From the NCBI GenBank assembly GCA_003508565.1, contig DNUI01000284.1:6780-14824 (forward strand): DNA of 8,045 nt. Reading direction: 5' to 3'. Below are positions 1-6,942 of the stretch, in pieces. Numbering within the stretch: the stretch's first letter is position 1; each line of letters begins with the position of its first letter. The notes under the pieces are model-generated. The model ran no database searches and was not told the origin of the DNA. It saw nothing but the letters and a program-made list of their open reading frames with translations. This DNA comes from Syntrophaceae bacterium (GTDB taxonomy: Bacteria; Desulfobacterota; Syntrophia; Syntrophales; UBA2185). Position numbers and translations under genes: made by a program.

Positions 1-672
1 ACGCGGGATTATGACAACAGCCTCAATAAAATGATATATGTTTCGCTGTTGCTTCATGCCTTTGTACTGGTGATCATTTTCTCTTTACCTCTCCTTCCCT
101 CTCCAAGATGGACATTCGGTCCTGTCTACACAGTATCTCTTGTCAGTTCTTCTATGGAATTTCAGGGAAGGAAAACGACATCAGCGATTGCACAAGAAAT
201 ACAACAAACTATTCCCAGCGACAGATTTGTAAGGAGACATACAGAAGCATCTGTTCCCATAAGGAGAATAGATAGGCCACAACAGCAGATTAGCAGTGTG
301 GATAAAGCAATCGAAGATATTAGGAAAAGGACGGATACCTCGACGTCAACATCGGGACAAGTGGGTGAGCAGGAAACCGGCGCGAAGATAACTGCGTATT
401 ATGCGTTAATCTGGTCCAGGATAAAAGGGCAATGGGCGCTCCCGCCGGGCATTTTACCGAGGGGAAATATTGAAGCAATTATTCATACAAGGATATTAAA
501 GAATGGTGCAGTTGCAAATGTGAGTTTTGAAAAACATTCCGGTAATAGATATTTTGATGAGTCCGCAATGAAGGCTATCAAAAAGGCGAGCCCGTTCCCT
601 CCCTTGCCGGCATGGATGAGAGACAGCAGTATCGAAGTGGGCATCAGGTTTCATTCTTCGGAACTTAGGTAA
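1..672 (+). CDS. tolA: TolA-like protein with TonB/TolA C-terminal domain (5' partial)
   Basis: Inner-membrane-anchored energy transducer of the Tol-Pal system. It would be driven by TolQ/TolR and reach TolB and Pal across the periplasm. The frame is open from base 1 and the first ATG (31) lies just before the membrane helix, with no Shine-Dalgarno ahead of it. The preceding codons (TRDYDNSLNK) look like a normal cytoplasmic tail, so the true start is probably upstream of the window. From the ATG at 31, one transmembrane segment covers residues about 3-23, followed by a polar linker to about residue 120. A TonB/TolA C-terminal domain follows at about 122-213, with YYALIWSRIKGQW and the ILKNGAV...FDESAMKAIKKASPFPP pattern typical of this fold. 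At about 220 visible residues it is much shorter than E. coli TolA (about 420) and lacks the long Ala/Lys-rich helix. It lies directly ahead of tolB. A generic TonB is possible, but the context favours TolA. Confidence 0.85.
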   Translation, partial: TRDYDNSLNKMIYVSLLLHAFVLVIIFSLPLLPSPRWTFGPVYTVSLVSSSMEFQGRKTTSAIAQEIQQTIPSDRFVRRHTEASVPIRRIDRPQQQISSVDKAIEDIRKRTDTSTSTSGQVGEQETGAKITAYYALIWSRIKGQWALPPGILPRGNIEAIIHTRILKNGAVANVSFEKHSGNRYFDESAMKAIKKASPFPPLPAWMRDSSIEVGIRFHSSELR

Positions 673-709
673 CGCACTTGCCTGAGGCGTGATAAAGGGA
701 TTAGTTATA

Positions 710-2041
710 ATGAAGTATTGTAAAATGAGATCATTAAAATTACTCTTATGCATAGTATGTGCGATGCTTATTGTTTCCCAGGAATATTGTGCCTACGGCA
801 AGGTATATATAGATATAGATTCCCCCACGTTTCACAAATTCCCCATTGCCATAACAGATTTTAAGAAGACGAGCGGCGATAGCTCTCATGGAGATCTTTC
901 CAGCTGGTTTTCCGATACCCTGGGAAAATATCTAGAAATTACGGGGTTCTTTAATGTAATTAGTAAAAAAGCATTTCTTGAAGATTCAAAACAGACAGGT
1001 GTATCTGCAGGGAGCATCAGATTTGCTGACTGGACAGTAATCGGCGCGGAATACTTGGTAAAGGGGACATTCCAGGATAGGGGCAGGGAACTTATCACGG
1101 ATTTTTATCTTTTTGATGTTGTCAAGGGAGCTGTCATCACGGCGAAACGATATACAGGAAAAATGGAAGATAAAAACGCAATGGTGCGCAAGTTTGCCAA
1201 TGAAATTCTCTATGCCCTGACAGGAGATGAAGGTGTCTTTAATACTAAAATCGCGTTTGCCCTGAAAAAGGGTCGAGGGTCCGATATCTATACAATTAAC
1301 TTCGACGGAACTGATCTTGCCAGAATAACCAAGCACCAGGCCATTACCCTATCACCCCGCTGGTCACCGGACGGTAAATATATTTCATTTACCTCCTATA
1401 AGGACGGGAAACCTGATTTGTATATAAAGGCCGTGAATGCCGCCACAGCGGTAAAGATGGCAAATTTTGAAGGGATAAACCTGGCCGGCTCCTGGTCACG
1501 GGACGGCAAGAGGCTATTGCTTACCCTGAGCAAGGATGGGAGTGAAAACCTTTACATGATGGACGTTACCAACAGAAATATTACACGTCTTACCAATAGT
1601 TATGCCATTGACATTTCCCCTTCCTGGTCGCCGGATAATCAGAAAATAGCTTTTGTTTCGAACCGTTCCGGCTCCCCGCAAATTTATATCATGGACGCTG
1701 ATGGAAGTAATATAAGAAGACTTACGTATGAAGGAAATTATAACACGTCCCCTTCCTGGTCTCCAAAGGGTAACAGAATCGCGTACGAAGGCTTGGCCAA
1801 TGGCCGTTTCCACATATTTTCCATCGATGAAGATGGCCGCAATGTTGTGAAACATACTGCCGATAGTATGGATCATGAAACGCCGTCCTGGTCCCCGGAT
1901 GGCAGGTACCTGGTCTTTAGTTCCAGGGGACACGGCAAGAGCAGAATCTCTGTCATCAATGCGAATGGGTCAAACTTAAGAATATTGTATGAAAATATCA
2001 ATGGATGCATGAGTACCTCATGGTCTCCGCGTCTAAAATGA
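710..2041 (+). CDS. tolB: Tol-Pal system periplasmic protein TolB
   Basis: Periplasmic beta-propeller that binds Pal, the TolA C-terminus and outer-membrane proteins, and takes part in outer-membrane constriction during division. I chose the ATG at 710 because AAAGGGA lies 9 bases upstream. An in-frame GTG at 689 would add seven residues, but its purine run sits too close to serve it. Numbering from 710 (443 residues): Sec signal peptide 1-30 with an AYG cleavage site, then the TolB N-terminal domain (about 31-165) beginning KVYIDIDSPTF...PIAITDF. A six-bladed propeller follows, with a tryptophan motif of the WSPDG type at W218, W262, W306, W350, W394 and W439. The motifs are 44 residues apart (the last 45). 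Length and architecture are normal for the family. It starts 37 bases after the tolA stop, so the two are probably cotranscribed. Confidence 0.96.
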   Translation: MKYCKMRSLKLLLCIVCAMLIVSQEYCAYGKVYIDIDSPTFHKFPIAITDFKKTSGDSSHGDLSSWFSDTLGKYLEITGFFNVISKKAFLEDSKQTGVSAGSIRFADWTVIGAEYLVKGTFQDRGRELITDFYLFDVVKGAVITAKRYTGKMEDKNAMVRKFANEILYALTGDEGVFNTKIAFALKKGRGSDIYTINFDGTDLARITKHQAITLSPRWSPDGKYISFTSYKDGKPDLYIKAVNAATAVKMANFEGINLAGSWSRDGKRLLLTLSKDGSENLYMMDVTNRNITRLTNSYAIDISPSWSPDNQKIAFVSNRSGSPQIYIMDADGSNIRRLTYEGNYNTSPSWSPKGNRIAYEGLANGRFHIFSIDEDGRNVVKHTADSMDHETPSWSPDGRYLVFSSRGHGKSRISVINANGSNLRILYENINGCMSTSWSPRLK

Positions 2042-2184
2042 CGTAAACGATTAGGTCGATAACAGAGAGTGCGTTGTATCGCATGGTGTATTGAAGAAAA
2101 GGATAAGACAACCGGGTTCATGAGTAAAGTGAGTTGTAACGTATTATTTTTAAGTCGCTATCATAAAGGTTCCAATTTTTATAG

Positions 2185-2213
2185 TTGACTTTCCACGGGT
2201 TTGGGTTTAGAAA
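2185..2213 (+). promoter_or_regulatory. Candidate sigma70-type promoter ahead of pal
   Basis: TTGACT (2185-2190) and TAGAAA (2208-2213) are separated by 17 bases. They match the -35 consensus at five of six positions and the -10 at four of six. They lie in the 227-base gap between tolB and pal, about 55 bases ahead of the pal start. The rest of the gap (2042-2184) has no gene or clear terminator that I can see. This would allow pal-cpoB to be transcribed apart from tolA-tolB. It is a visual match only. Confidence 0.35.
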
Positions 2214-2251
2214 AACGATAATTATTCTCATCAACTAATTTTCAACAAATG

Positions 2252-2262
2252 AAGGAGGAGGG
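2252..2262 (+). promoter_or_regulatory. Strong ribosome binding site of pal
   Basis: AAGGAGGAGGG precedes the pal ATG (2269), with the GGAGG core about 10 bases from the start. It is the best Shine-Dalgarno in the window, fitting an abundant structural lipoprotein such as Pal. Confidence 0.8.
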
Positions 2263-2268
2263 TATAGG

Positions 2269-2826
2269 ATGAAAAAGAGTATTGCATTAATAGGTGTCAT
2301 TGGATTGATTTTATGCTTTTCAATTATGATGACGACCGGGTGTGCGAAAAAGTCGGTAGTTAAAGAACAGCCGGTTACGGGTGAGCAAAAAGCGGCAGTG
2401 GCGGAGACCACAAAAGAAGTGGTAAAAGAATCTCCCAAGGCAGAAGTGGCAAGAGTAGAGGAGGAGTCAGTACGAGAGAAGGCGGCTTCGGCAGAAATGC
2501 TCAGGGATATTAATTTTGATTTTGATAAATTCAACCTCAAACCGGAAGCGAGAGAAATTCTTAAACAGCATGCAGATTATCTCGCCAAAAACGCGGATAA
2601 AAATGTAACAATTGAGGGGCACTGTGATGAAAGGGGAACATCAGAATACAACCTCGCCCTGGGCGAAAGACGCGCAAAAGAAGCCTTGAAGTACCTCAAG
2701 GAACTCGGTATTAGTGCGAAAAGGATGAAAACCGTAAGCTACGGTAAAGAGAAGCCCCTGGATCCAGGGCAGAATGAAGAAGCCTGGGCAAAAAACAGGA
2801 GAGATCACTTTGTCGTCACACCTTAA
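2269..2826 (+). CDS. pal: Peptidoglycan-associated lipoprotein Pal (OmpA family)
   Basis: Outer-membrane lipoprotein that binds peptidoglycan non-covalently and is redistributed by TolB/TolA to tie the outer membrane to the wall at the division site. Its 185 residues comprise a lipoprotein signal peptide ending at TTGC (lipidated Cys25, Ala at +2), a Lys/Glu/Val-rich tether (26-79), and an OmpA-like domain (about 80-183). The domain opens INFDFDKFNLKPEAREIL, carries the Pal signature GHCDERGTSEYN at 117-128, and continues LGERRAKEAL. Asp120 and one of Arg134/Arg135 lie where this family contacts diaminopimelate, so peptidoglycan binding should be intact. The tether makes it slightly longer than E. 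coli Pal (173). The start is fixed by a strong ribosome binding site, and cpoB follows 30 bases later. Confidence 0.97.
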   Translation: MKKSIALIGVIGLILCFSIMMTTGCAKKSVVKEQPVTGEQKAAVAETTKEVVKESPKAEVARVEEESVREKAASAEMLRDINFDFDKFNLKPEAREILKQHADYLAKNADKNVTIEGHCDERGTSEYNLALGERRAKEALKYLKELGISAKRMKTVSYGKEKPLDPGQNEEAWAKNRRDHFVVTP

Positions 2827-2856
2827 CAAGGATGTTATGACCGGGAGAAGTAACAA

Positions 2857-3657
2857 TTGAAAAAAATTATCCCCTTGCTATTTCTTGCGTGTTTCCTATT
2901 CACAGTAGGCTGTGCCACCAGCAGTGATCTGCGTCGTACCCAGGGAGCACTTGACAGAAAAATTCTGGCGTTGAAAGAAGAAAACACAAATCTTCGAAAG
3001 GATATTGATAAACTGAGCGAAGCTCTCGCAGCTCTACAAAAAAGTCAGGCTGAAGCGCGAGCGGATCTTACTGACATAAGGGACAATATACAGAGCCAGA
3101 AAGGGGCTGTTGATGGGTTAAAGAAGGACGTCGCGGCACGGTCAAATCAGGATAAAGAAAAGCTGGATGATCTGTCTTTTAAAATAAATTATATAGAAAA
3201 CTTTCTTGGCATCGGTAAAAAAGAAAATCATGCAGTGGGAGAAAAGACAAAGACGCCTTCTAAAAATGGCCAGAAGGGAAAGATAGACAAGGAATCAGCG
3301 TATGCATCGGCATACGAATCTTTTAAAGAAGGAAAGTATGAAAAGGCGAGGACGGAGTTTCAAAGTTTCCTGAAACTGTATCCCGATTCGGAATATTCCG
3401 ATAATGCCCAATTTTGGGTTGGGGAGAGCTATTACTTTGAGAATAAATATGAACAAGCAATCCTCGAATATGAAAAGGTAGTGAAAAACTTTCCCAAGGG
3501 AAATAAGGTTCCGTACGCCTTGCTGAAACAGGGGCTTTCCTTTTTGAATCTTGGTGACAAAGCAAGCGCGCGTCTCATTCTTCAACAGGTCATTAAAAAA
3601 TATCCCAACACGAACCAGGCGAGAATAGCAAGGGCGAAACTGGTCGAAATCAAGTAA
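2857..3657 (+). CDS. cpoB: Tol-Pal system TPR protein CpoB/YbgF, predicted lipoprotein
   Basis: Cell-division coordinator of the Tol-Pal system. In E. coli, CpoB binds TolA and PBP1B to match peptidoglycan synthesis to outer-membrane constriction. The start is TTG (2857) with GGGAG about 9 bases upstream; the nearby ATGs are out of frame. Of 266 residues, 1-19 form a signal peptide ending TVGC, predicting lipidation at Cys19. Residues about 24-117 form a heptad-like coiled coil (LALKEENTNLRKDIDKL), matching the trimerisation region of the family. Then comes a Lys-rich linker (120-146) and three TPR-like units (about 148-181, 185-218, 222-255) of the ybgF C-terminal type (AYESFKEGKYEKARTEFQSF, FWVGESYYFENKYEQAI). 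E. coli CpoB is a soluble periplasmic protein, so the lipobox differs from the reference. It closes the operon and is followed by a terminator hairpin. Confidence 0.93.
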   Translation: MKKIIPLLFLACFLFTVGCATSSDLRRTQGALDRKILALKEENTNLRKDIDKLSEALAALQKSQAEARADLTDIRDNIQSQKGAVDGLKKDVAARSNQDKEKLDDLSFKINYIENFLGIGKKENHAVGEKTKTPSKNGQKGKIDKESAYASAYESFKEGKYEKARTEFQSFLKLYPDSEYSDNAQFWVGESYYFENKYEQAILEYEKVVKNFPKGNKVPYALLKQGLSFLNLGDKASARLILQQVIKKYPNTNQARIARAKLVEIK

Positions 3658-3689
3658 GAGAAATTATTTGCAACTTTGCGATGATATAA

Positions 3690-3721
3690 AAAGCCCCGGA
3701 ACATTTCATTCACGGGGCTTT
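3690..3721 (+). terminator. Intrinsic terminator-like hairpin after cpoB
   Basis: AAAGCCCCG (3690-3698) pairs perfectly with CGGGGCTTT (3713-3721) around a 14-base loop, starting 33 bases after the cpoB stop. The T-run on the plus strand is only three bases plus a T-rich stretch, but the symmetrical A/T flanks could also let it stop the opposing minus-strand transcripts. It probably ends the tol-pal operon. Confidence 0.75.
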
Positions 3722-4253
3722 ACAACGTTATCTTAAAATTAATCATTTCATTCCCATCTCGTATTCAAAAACATCTTCAATGTGCACCTTTCAAGTTTTC
3801 ATTGATATCAGTTTACATTATTTTTATGTAGGACACTGGTGAAGCAATATAGATATAGCAATAAAATCTGCTCAGGAAGTTTCACTACCAGACTTCTTCA
3901 TTATCTTACGTTCTAAGATAAATAATTAATGCGTAGTAACACCAGTCTATGAGTTCACTTTTTTGGGTAAAGTTCAATCTGAAATAGTGATGCAGACAGG
4001 GGTATGCTATATATAATATTCAAGAAACAAGTTGAAAAAAGTTCCCCTATTGCAAGAAACGAAAGTCACCTTTCTCTATTTATTGCACCAGTTCCACAAA
4101 CCATGAAATCATGTGGTCCTTTTGAAGGCTGAAGTAGCCCGCGATTAGACCGGACACCTTTGAATCTGAAAATAAGTTGTGCAAACAGCAAGCATAATGG
4201 TGCTGGATTGGTAAGAACTAAATTCGGGGAATTATCACAATATCAGGAATGGT
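3722..4253. other. AT-rich spacer between convergent genes, no gene recognised
   Basis: About 530 bases lie between the cpoB terminator and the 3' end of the minus-strand LolB-like gene. No frame carries a convincing start with ribosome binding site and a protein of recognisable character. The longest stop-free runs I read on the minus strand are around 45-58 codons with no good start. A lone TATAAT (4012-4017) has no matching -35 box. I see no tRNA, CRISPR or paired insertion-sequence ends. The one structured element is the palindrome at 3901-3921, listed separately. Confidence 0.6.
3901..3921. repeat. Perfect 8-base inverted repeat (palindromic hairpin)
   Basis: TTATCTTA (3901-3908) and TAAGATAA (3914-3921) are exact reverse complements around the 5-base loop CGTTC. 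It is AT-rich, has no T-run on either side, and lies mid-way in the convergent spacer. It could be a weak hairpin or a protein-binding site, or it could be chance in AT-rich DNA. Confidence 0.4.
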
Positions 4254-5069
4254 TTAGTCTAAATAGATTGTGGTAACTTTGGGAGGGGGTTGTAAATCAA
4301 ATGACCCTGCATCGGCTTCCGTTGCTATCTGCGTATCCGAGTACCTGATGATGATGTATGGGTTCGCATCATCGCCGGAGGTGAACGTAATTTTCTCGGG
4401 GATAGCCAAGTTTTCTATCATGGTATGCCCCAAAAACCTTATACTGTATCGCAGGCTGTTATTGTTATCAAACAGATTGACTCTCACAAGTTTGCTATTT
4501 TCACTATCTATTAAGAGAGACTGGATTTTTCTTTGTTCAGAAAGTATATCCAAACGATAAAAACCATCTTCAGATGAATCCTTCAGGGTAAGGGATTTTT
4601 CTTTTATTTCTGGATGTGCGCCGAACAAGAGGGAGGTTATGTCTTCTATCAAAAGCCCCTCCATAGAGAAGGGGAAAAAATGTCCTAAATTTTTTCCTAA
4701 AGCCTGCCCGATATAAAATTCTCCTTTCTGCGGCAGAAACACCTTCAAGACATTTTCATGAACGGACAAGATAAGTTCTGGTGGGCCTATGAGAGGCAAT
4801 ACCTCTAATCTCAACGACGAAGGCCGCTTTACCATAACCGCCGCTTTCAAAGGGTACCTGCCCTGAAGAGTATTCGCTTCAATATGAGCAATAGCCTTTA
4901 GTGCGCCCGGAGACTGATGATTTCGGTCAATCTTTTCCAGTATCTCCTGGGGAGGGAGGAAGGTTTGTTTAGCAATATGATTGACTGTGGGTGTCTTGAG
5001 TGTTGCACATCCGGGGAATATAAACACGAGAGAAAGAATAAAAAAAAGAGTGGATAGTCGCTTCGGCAT
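4254..5069 (-). CDS. LolB-like (DUF4292-type) outer-membrane lipoprotein
   Basis: A 271-residue predicted lipoprotein: signal peptide 1-20 with lipobox FPGC, lipidated Cys21, Ala at +2. After a short linker, residues about 55-235 read as the amphipathic beta-strands of a LolA/LolB-like half-barrel. Diagnostic stretches are an early strand AIAHIEANTLQGRYPLKAAVMV, the VKRPSSLRLEVLPLIGPPEL segment (80-99), and LKVFLPQKGEFYIGQ (108-122). Known members of this fold carry or receive lipoproteins, LolB being the outer-membrane acceptor from LolA. That this protein does so is inferred from fold-like pattern and context, and it is longer than E. coli LolB (207). Its ATG overlaps the stop of the TPR gene by one base (TGATG), so translation is probably coupled, with AGGA just upstream. 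TPR-lolB order is also seen in pseudomonads, where ispE follows; here a convergent tol-pal operon follows instead. Confidence 0.7.
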   Translation of the reverse strand: MPKRLSTLFFILSLVFIFPGCATLKTPTVNHIAKQTFLPPQEILEKIDRNHQSPGALKAIAHIEANTLQGRYPLKAAVMVKRPSSLRLEVLPLIGPPELILSVHENVLKVFLPQKGEFYIGQALGKNLGHFFPFSMEGLLIEDITSLLFGAHPEIKEKSLTLKDSSEDGFYRLDILSEQRKIQSLLIDSENSKLVRVNLFDNNNSLRYSIRFLGHTMIENLAIPEKITFTSGDDANPYIIIRYSDTQIATEADAGSFDLQPPPKVTTIYLD

Positions 5070-6781
5070 CAGTTCCTTTTTTCTTTGAGGAGTTCATCAA
5101 TCTTTTTTTGCAGATCATTATTACCAGGGCTCAATTTTAGTGCCCTTCTGTAAATTTCAATCGCCTCGCTGACCCTGCGCGCCTTCGCGTATGCATCTCC
5201 TAAGTGCTCGGCGATGGTTGCATCGTTCGGCAGGGCATCCAAAGCCTCTTTTAGGTATTTGATGGCCATATCCACTCTGCCTTGTCGGAAATACACCCAA
5301 CCTAAGCTGTCAATCATATATGCATTTCCGGGTTTCAGATCGAGGGCTTTCTTGATCATTTTCTCAGCTTCATCAAGTCGTACACCCCTGTCAGCATATG
5401 TATAACCTATAAAGTTAAGAGCCTCTGCGTTGTCCGGATCAATTTTCAAGACTGACTCCATTTCGTGTATACTATCCTGAAAACGGTTTGTTTTTTCATA
5501 GAGGACACCAAGGCTATAGTGAAGTTCAATGCTCTGCGGCGATATTGCAAGTCCTTCTTTTAATACTTTCTCTGCTGACGATAGTTTTTTGTTTTCCTCG
5601 TGAAGAGAGGATAGATACACATAAAATCCCGGTATTTTGTTGTTGTTTTTGATAGCATTTTTTAATACTGCAATGGCATCATCAATCTTCCCCTGTTTTT
5701 TCAGTATCATCCCGATTTGAATCTGTGCATTCTCATAAAGTTCTGTATTTACGGGGATCTTCTTGAGTTCTTCGACGGCCTGACCGTAAGACTTATTTTC
5801 TTCGTATGTTAAGGCAAGTAAGTATCTTGCCCTATGCTCGTCGGGATTCCCATGCAGTAAAACGGATAATTCATCAATTGCCTGTTCATACTGTTTCTTT
5901 TCCAGGTAAAGAAAACCGAGTTGTAATCTCGCTTCTCTGTTGCCGTTATCGATATTCAGGATTTCTTTAAATTCTCTTTCTGCGTCGAGAGGTTTTTGTT
6001 CCCTGAGGAAGATTTCTCCCAGTTTTATCCTCACATTCATCGCGGTAGGGTGGAGCTTAATAAAACTTTTATATGTATCAATGGCTTGGTCTGCTTTTTT
6101 TTTCTTTTCATAGAGAATTCCTAAGTCGATCACTGCAGGTTCAAACGCAGGTTTTATCACCAGTGTTTTTTTGAAGCCTTGCTCCGCCTCATCATAGCGT
6201 TTCATCTCGGTTAATACCTTGGCATGATAATATTGACCCATCAGATGATCGGGATGCATACTGATCAAATGTGTAAATGTATCGAGGGCCTTTTCATAGT
6301 TCCTGTTTTCCGCGTAGATAGTGCCGAGGTAGAGATAGGAAACAGGATTTTTCGGATTCAACTCCGTAACTTTCATGTATTCTCTTATGGCATTGTTATA
6401 TTCTTTCATGTTCAGGTAAAGTCCCGCTAAGAGGAGACGGACATTTATATTGCCTGGATTATCAATCAGTGTTTTCTCAGAAAGAATGATGGCTTTTTTT
6501 ATGTCACCTTTTTCAATGTAGAGAGATATAAGTTCAGACGATAGATGCGGTGATTGCGGATCAAAGATAAGGGCTTGTTCATATTCCTTTATCGCTTCAT
6601 CGAGATTTTCATCGAGAATATTCAGCACACCCAGAGAATAATGATACGTTGAGTTAAATGAAGGCCTTTCTTTGCCTGCAGTAGTATCTATATCTGTTCT
6701 GTTCGCAGATGAAATCGCACAGCCTGTCAGACATAATAAAATAATAAACACAAAGTATTTTTTCTTTTTATTATCTTGCAT
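5069..6781 (-). CDS. TPR-repeat outer-membrane lipoprotein, LbcA-like
   Basis: A 570-residue predicted lipoprotein: KKKK-led signal peptide with lipobox LTGC, Cys21, Ala at +2. From residue 44 to 554 it is an unbroken array of 15 TPR units, each 34 residues (unit 13 has 35), closed by a charged 16-residue helix. TPR marks are clear throughout, e.g. YLYLGTIYAENRNYEKALDTF, and the end is ALNFIGYTYADRG...LDEAEKMIKKAL then SLGWVYFRQGRVDMAIKYLKEAL. That ALN.(I/L)GYT.ADR and DS(L/M)GWV.(F/Y)R pair is a hallmark of the TPR proteins next to lolB in Pseudomonas. One of these, LbcA, is the outer-membrane partner that activates the CtpA protease. Here ctpA lies upstream on the same strand, which strengthens the link, but the function remains inferred. 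The array acts as a protein-binding scaffold. The ATG at 6781 has no evident Shine-Dalgarno, and a stop lies seven codons upstream in frame. Confidence 0.85.
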   Translation of the reverse strand: MQDNKKKKYFVFIILLCLTGCAISSANRTDIDTTAGKERPSFNSTYHYSLGVLNILDENLDEAIKEYEQALIFDPQSPHLSSELISLYIEKGDIKKAIILSEKTLIDNPGNINVRLLLAGLYLNMKEYNNAIREYMKVTELNPKNPVSYLYLGTIYAENRNYEKALDTFTHLISMHPDHLMGQYYHAKVLTEMKRYDEAEQGFKKTLVIKPAFEPAVIDLGILYEKKKKADQAIDTYKSFIKLHPTAMNVRIKLGEIFLREQKPLDAEREFKEILNIDNGNREARLQLGFLYLEKKQYEQAIDELSVLLHGNPDEHRARYLLALTYEENKSYGQAVEELKKIPVNTELYENAQIQIGMILKKQGKIDDAIAVLKNAIKNNNKIPGFYVYLSSLHEENKKLSSAEKVLKEGLAISPQSIELHYSLGVLYEKTNRFQDSIHEMESVLKIDPDNAEALNFIGYTYADRGVRLDEAEKMIKKALDLKPGNAYMIDSLGWVYFRQGRVDMAIKYLKEALDALPNDATIAEHLGDAYAKARRVSEAIEIYRRALKLSPGNNDLQKKIDELLKEKRN

Positions 6782-6820
6782 GGGAATGTATCTTAAAATT
6801 TATTTTTTCCTATAAAAGTT

Positions 6821-6840
6821 CTATTCATATTAGAGAATAG
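6821..6840. repeat. Short inverted repeat upstream of the TPR gene
   Basis: CTATTC (6821-6826) and GAATAG (6835-6840) are exact reverse complements around 8 AT-rich bases, 40-59 bases ahead of the TPR gene start. The position would suit an operator or leader hairpin. A six-base arm can easily be chance. Confidence 0.25.
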
Positions 6841-6849
6841 CACCCAGCT

Positions 6850-6942
6850 CTATACGACATTGTTGCTGGTTTGCTGATCGTTCACACTGGCAAAGATGGC
6901 ATCTCTTCCCCATTCTTCAGCAAGGGCAAAGAAAAAGCTCAC
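6850..6942 (-). pseudogene. Possible remnant or very small ORF between ctpA and the TPR gene
   Basis: On the minus strand, GTG (6942) to TAG (6850) encodes 30 residues of ordinary protein-like composition (VSFFFALAEEWGRDAI, then FASVNDQQTSNNVV). A second piece lies just upstream in another frame: ATG at 6986 gives MRVATCDEDKEYIHP and stops at 6939. The two would join with one frameshift to about 45 residues. No ribosome binding site suits either start and I recognise no family. It could be a decayed gene end or a chance reading. The rest of the 217-base spacer shows no clear promoter or terminator. Confidence 0.2.

Noticed and set aside
689..709. GTG at 689 as the tolB start.
   Set aside because: Its only purine-rich stretch (GAGG at 684-687) is one base from the codon. 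The ATG at 710 has AAAGGGA at proper distance and gives a normal signal peptide.
1514..1933. Minus-strand open frame of 139 codons inside tolB.
   Set aside because: It is the antisense reading of the repeated propeller blades. TolB itself is unmistakable on the plus strand.
4012..4017. TATAAT box in the convergent spacer as a promoter for a small RNA.
   Set aside because: The bases 17 upstream (GATGCA) do not resemble a -35 box, there is no extended -10 TG, and no terminator lies downstream to define a transcript.
4021..4060. Direct repeat CAAGAAAC at 4021 and 4053.
   Set aside because: Only eight bases, two copies, in AT-rich spacer. No further copies were seen, so it is not evidence for an array or iteron.
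4100..4117. Imperfect hairpin ACCATG-AAAT-CATGTGGT as a terminator for the minus-strand operon.
   Set aside because: The stem has a bulge, no T-run follows on the minus strand, and it lies about 140 bases beyond the stop codon.
4144..4160. ACCGGACACC-type string that resembles an insertion-sequence end, with a similar GGACAC string near 3831.
   Set aside because: The two copies share only about six bases and face the same way, so they do not form inverted ends. No transposase fragment lies between them.
4270..4560. Plus-strand open frame of 96 codons.
   Set aside because: It lies fully antisense within the LolB-like gene and has no protein-like motif or ribosome binding site.
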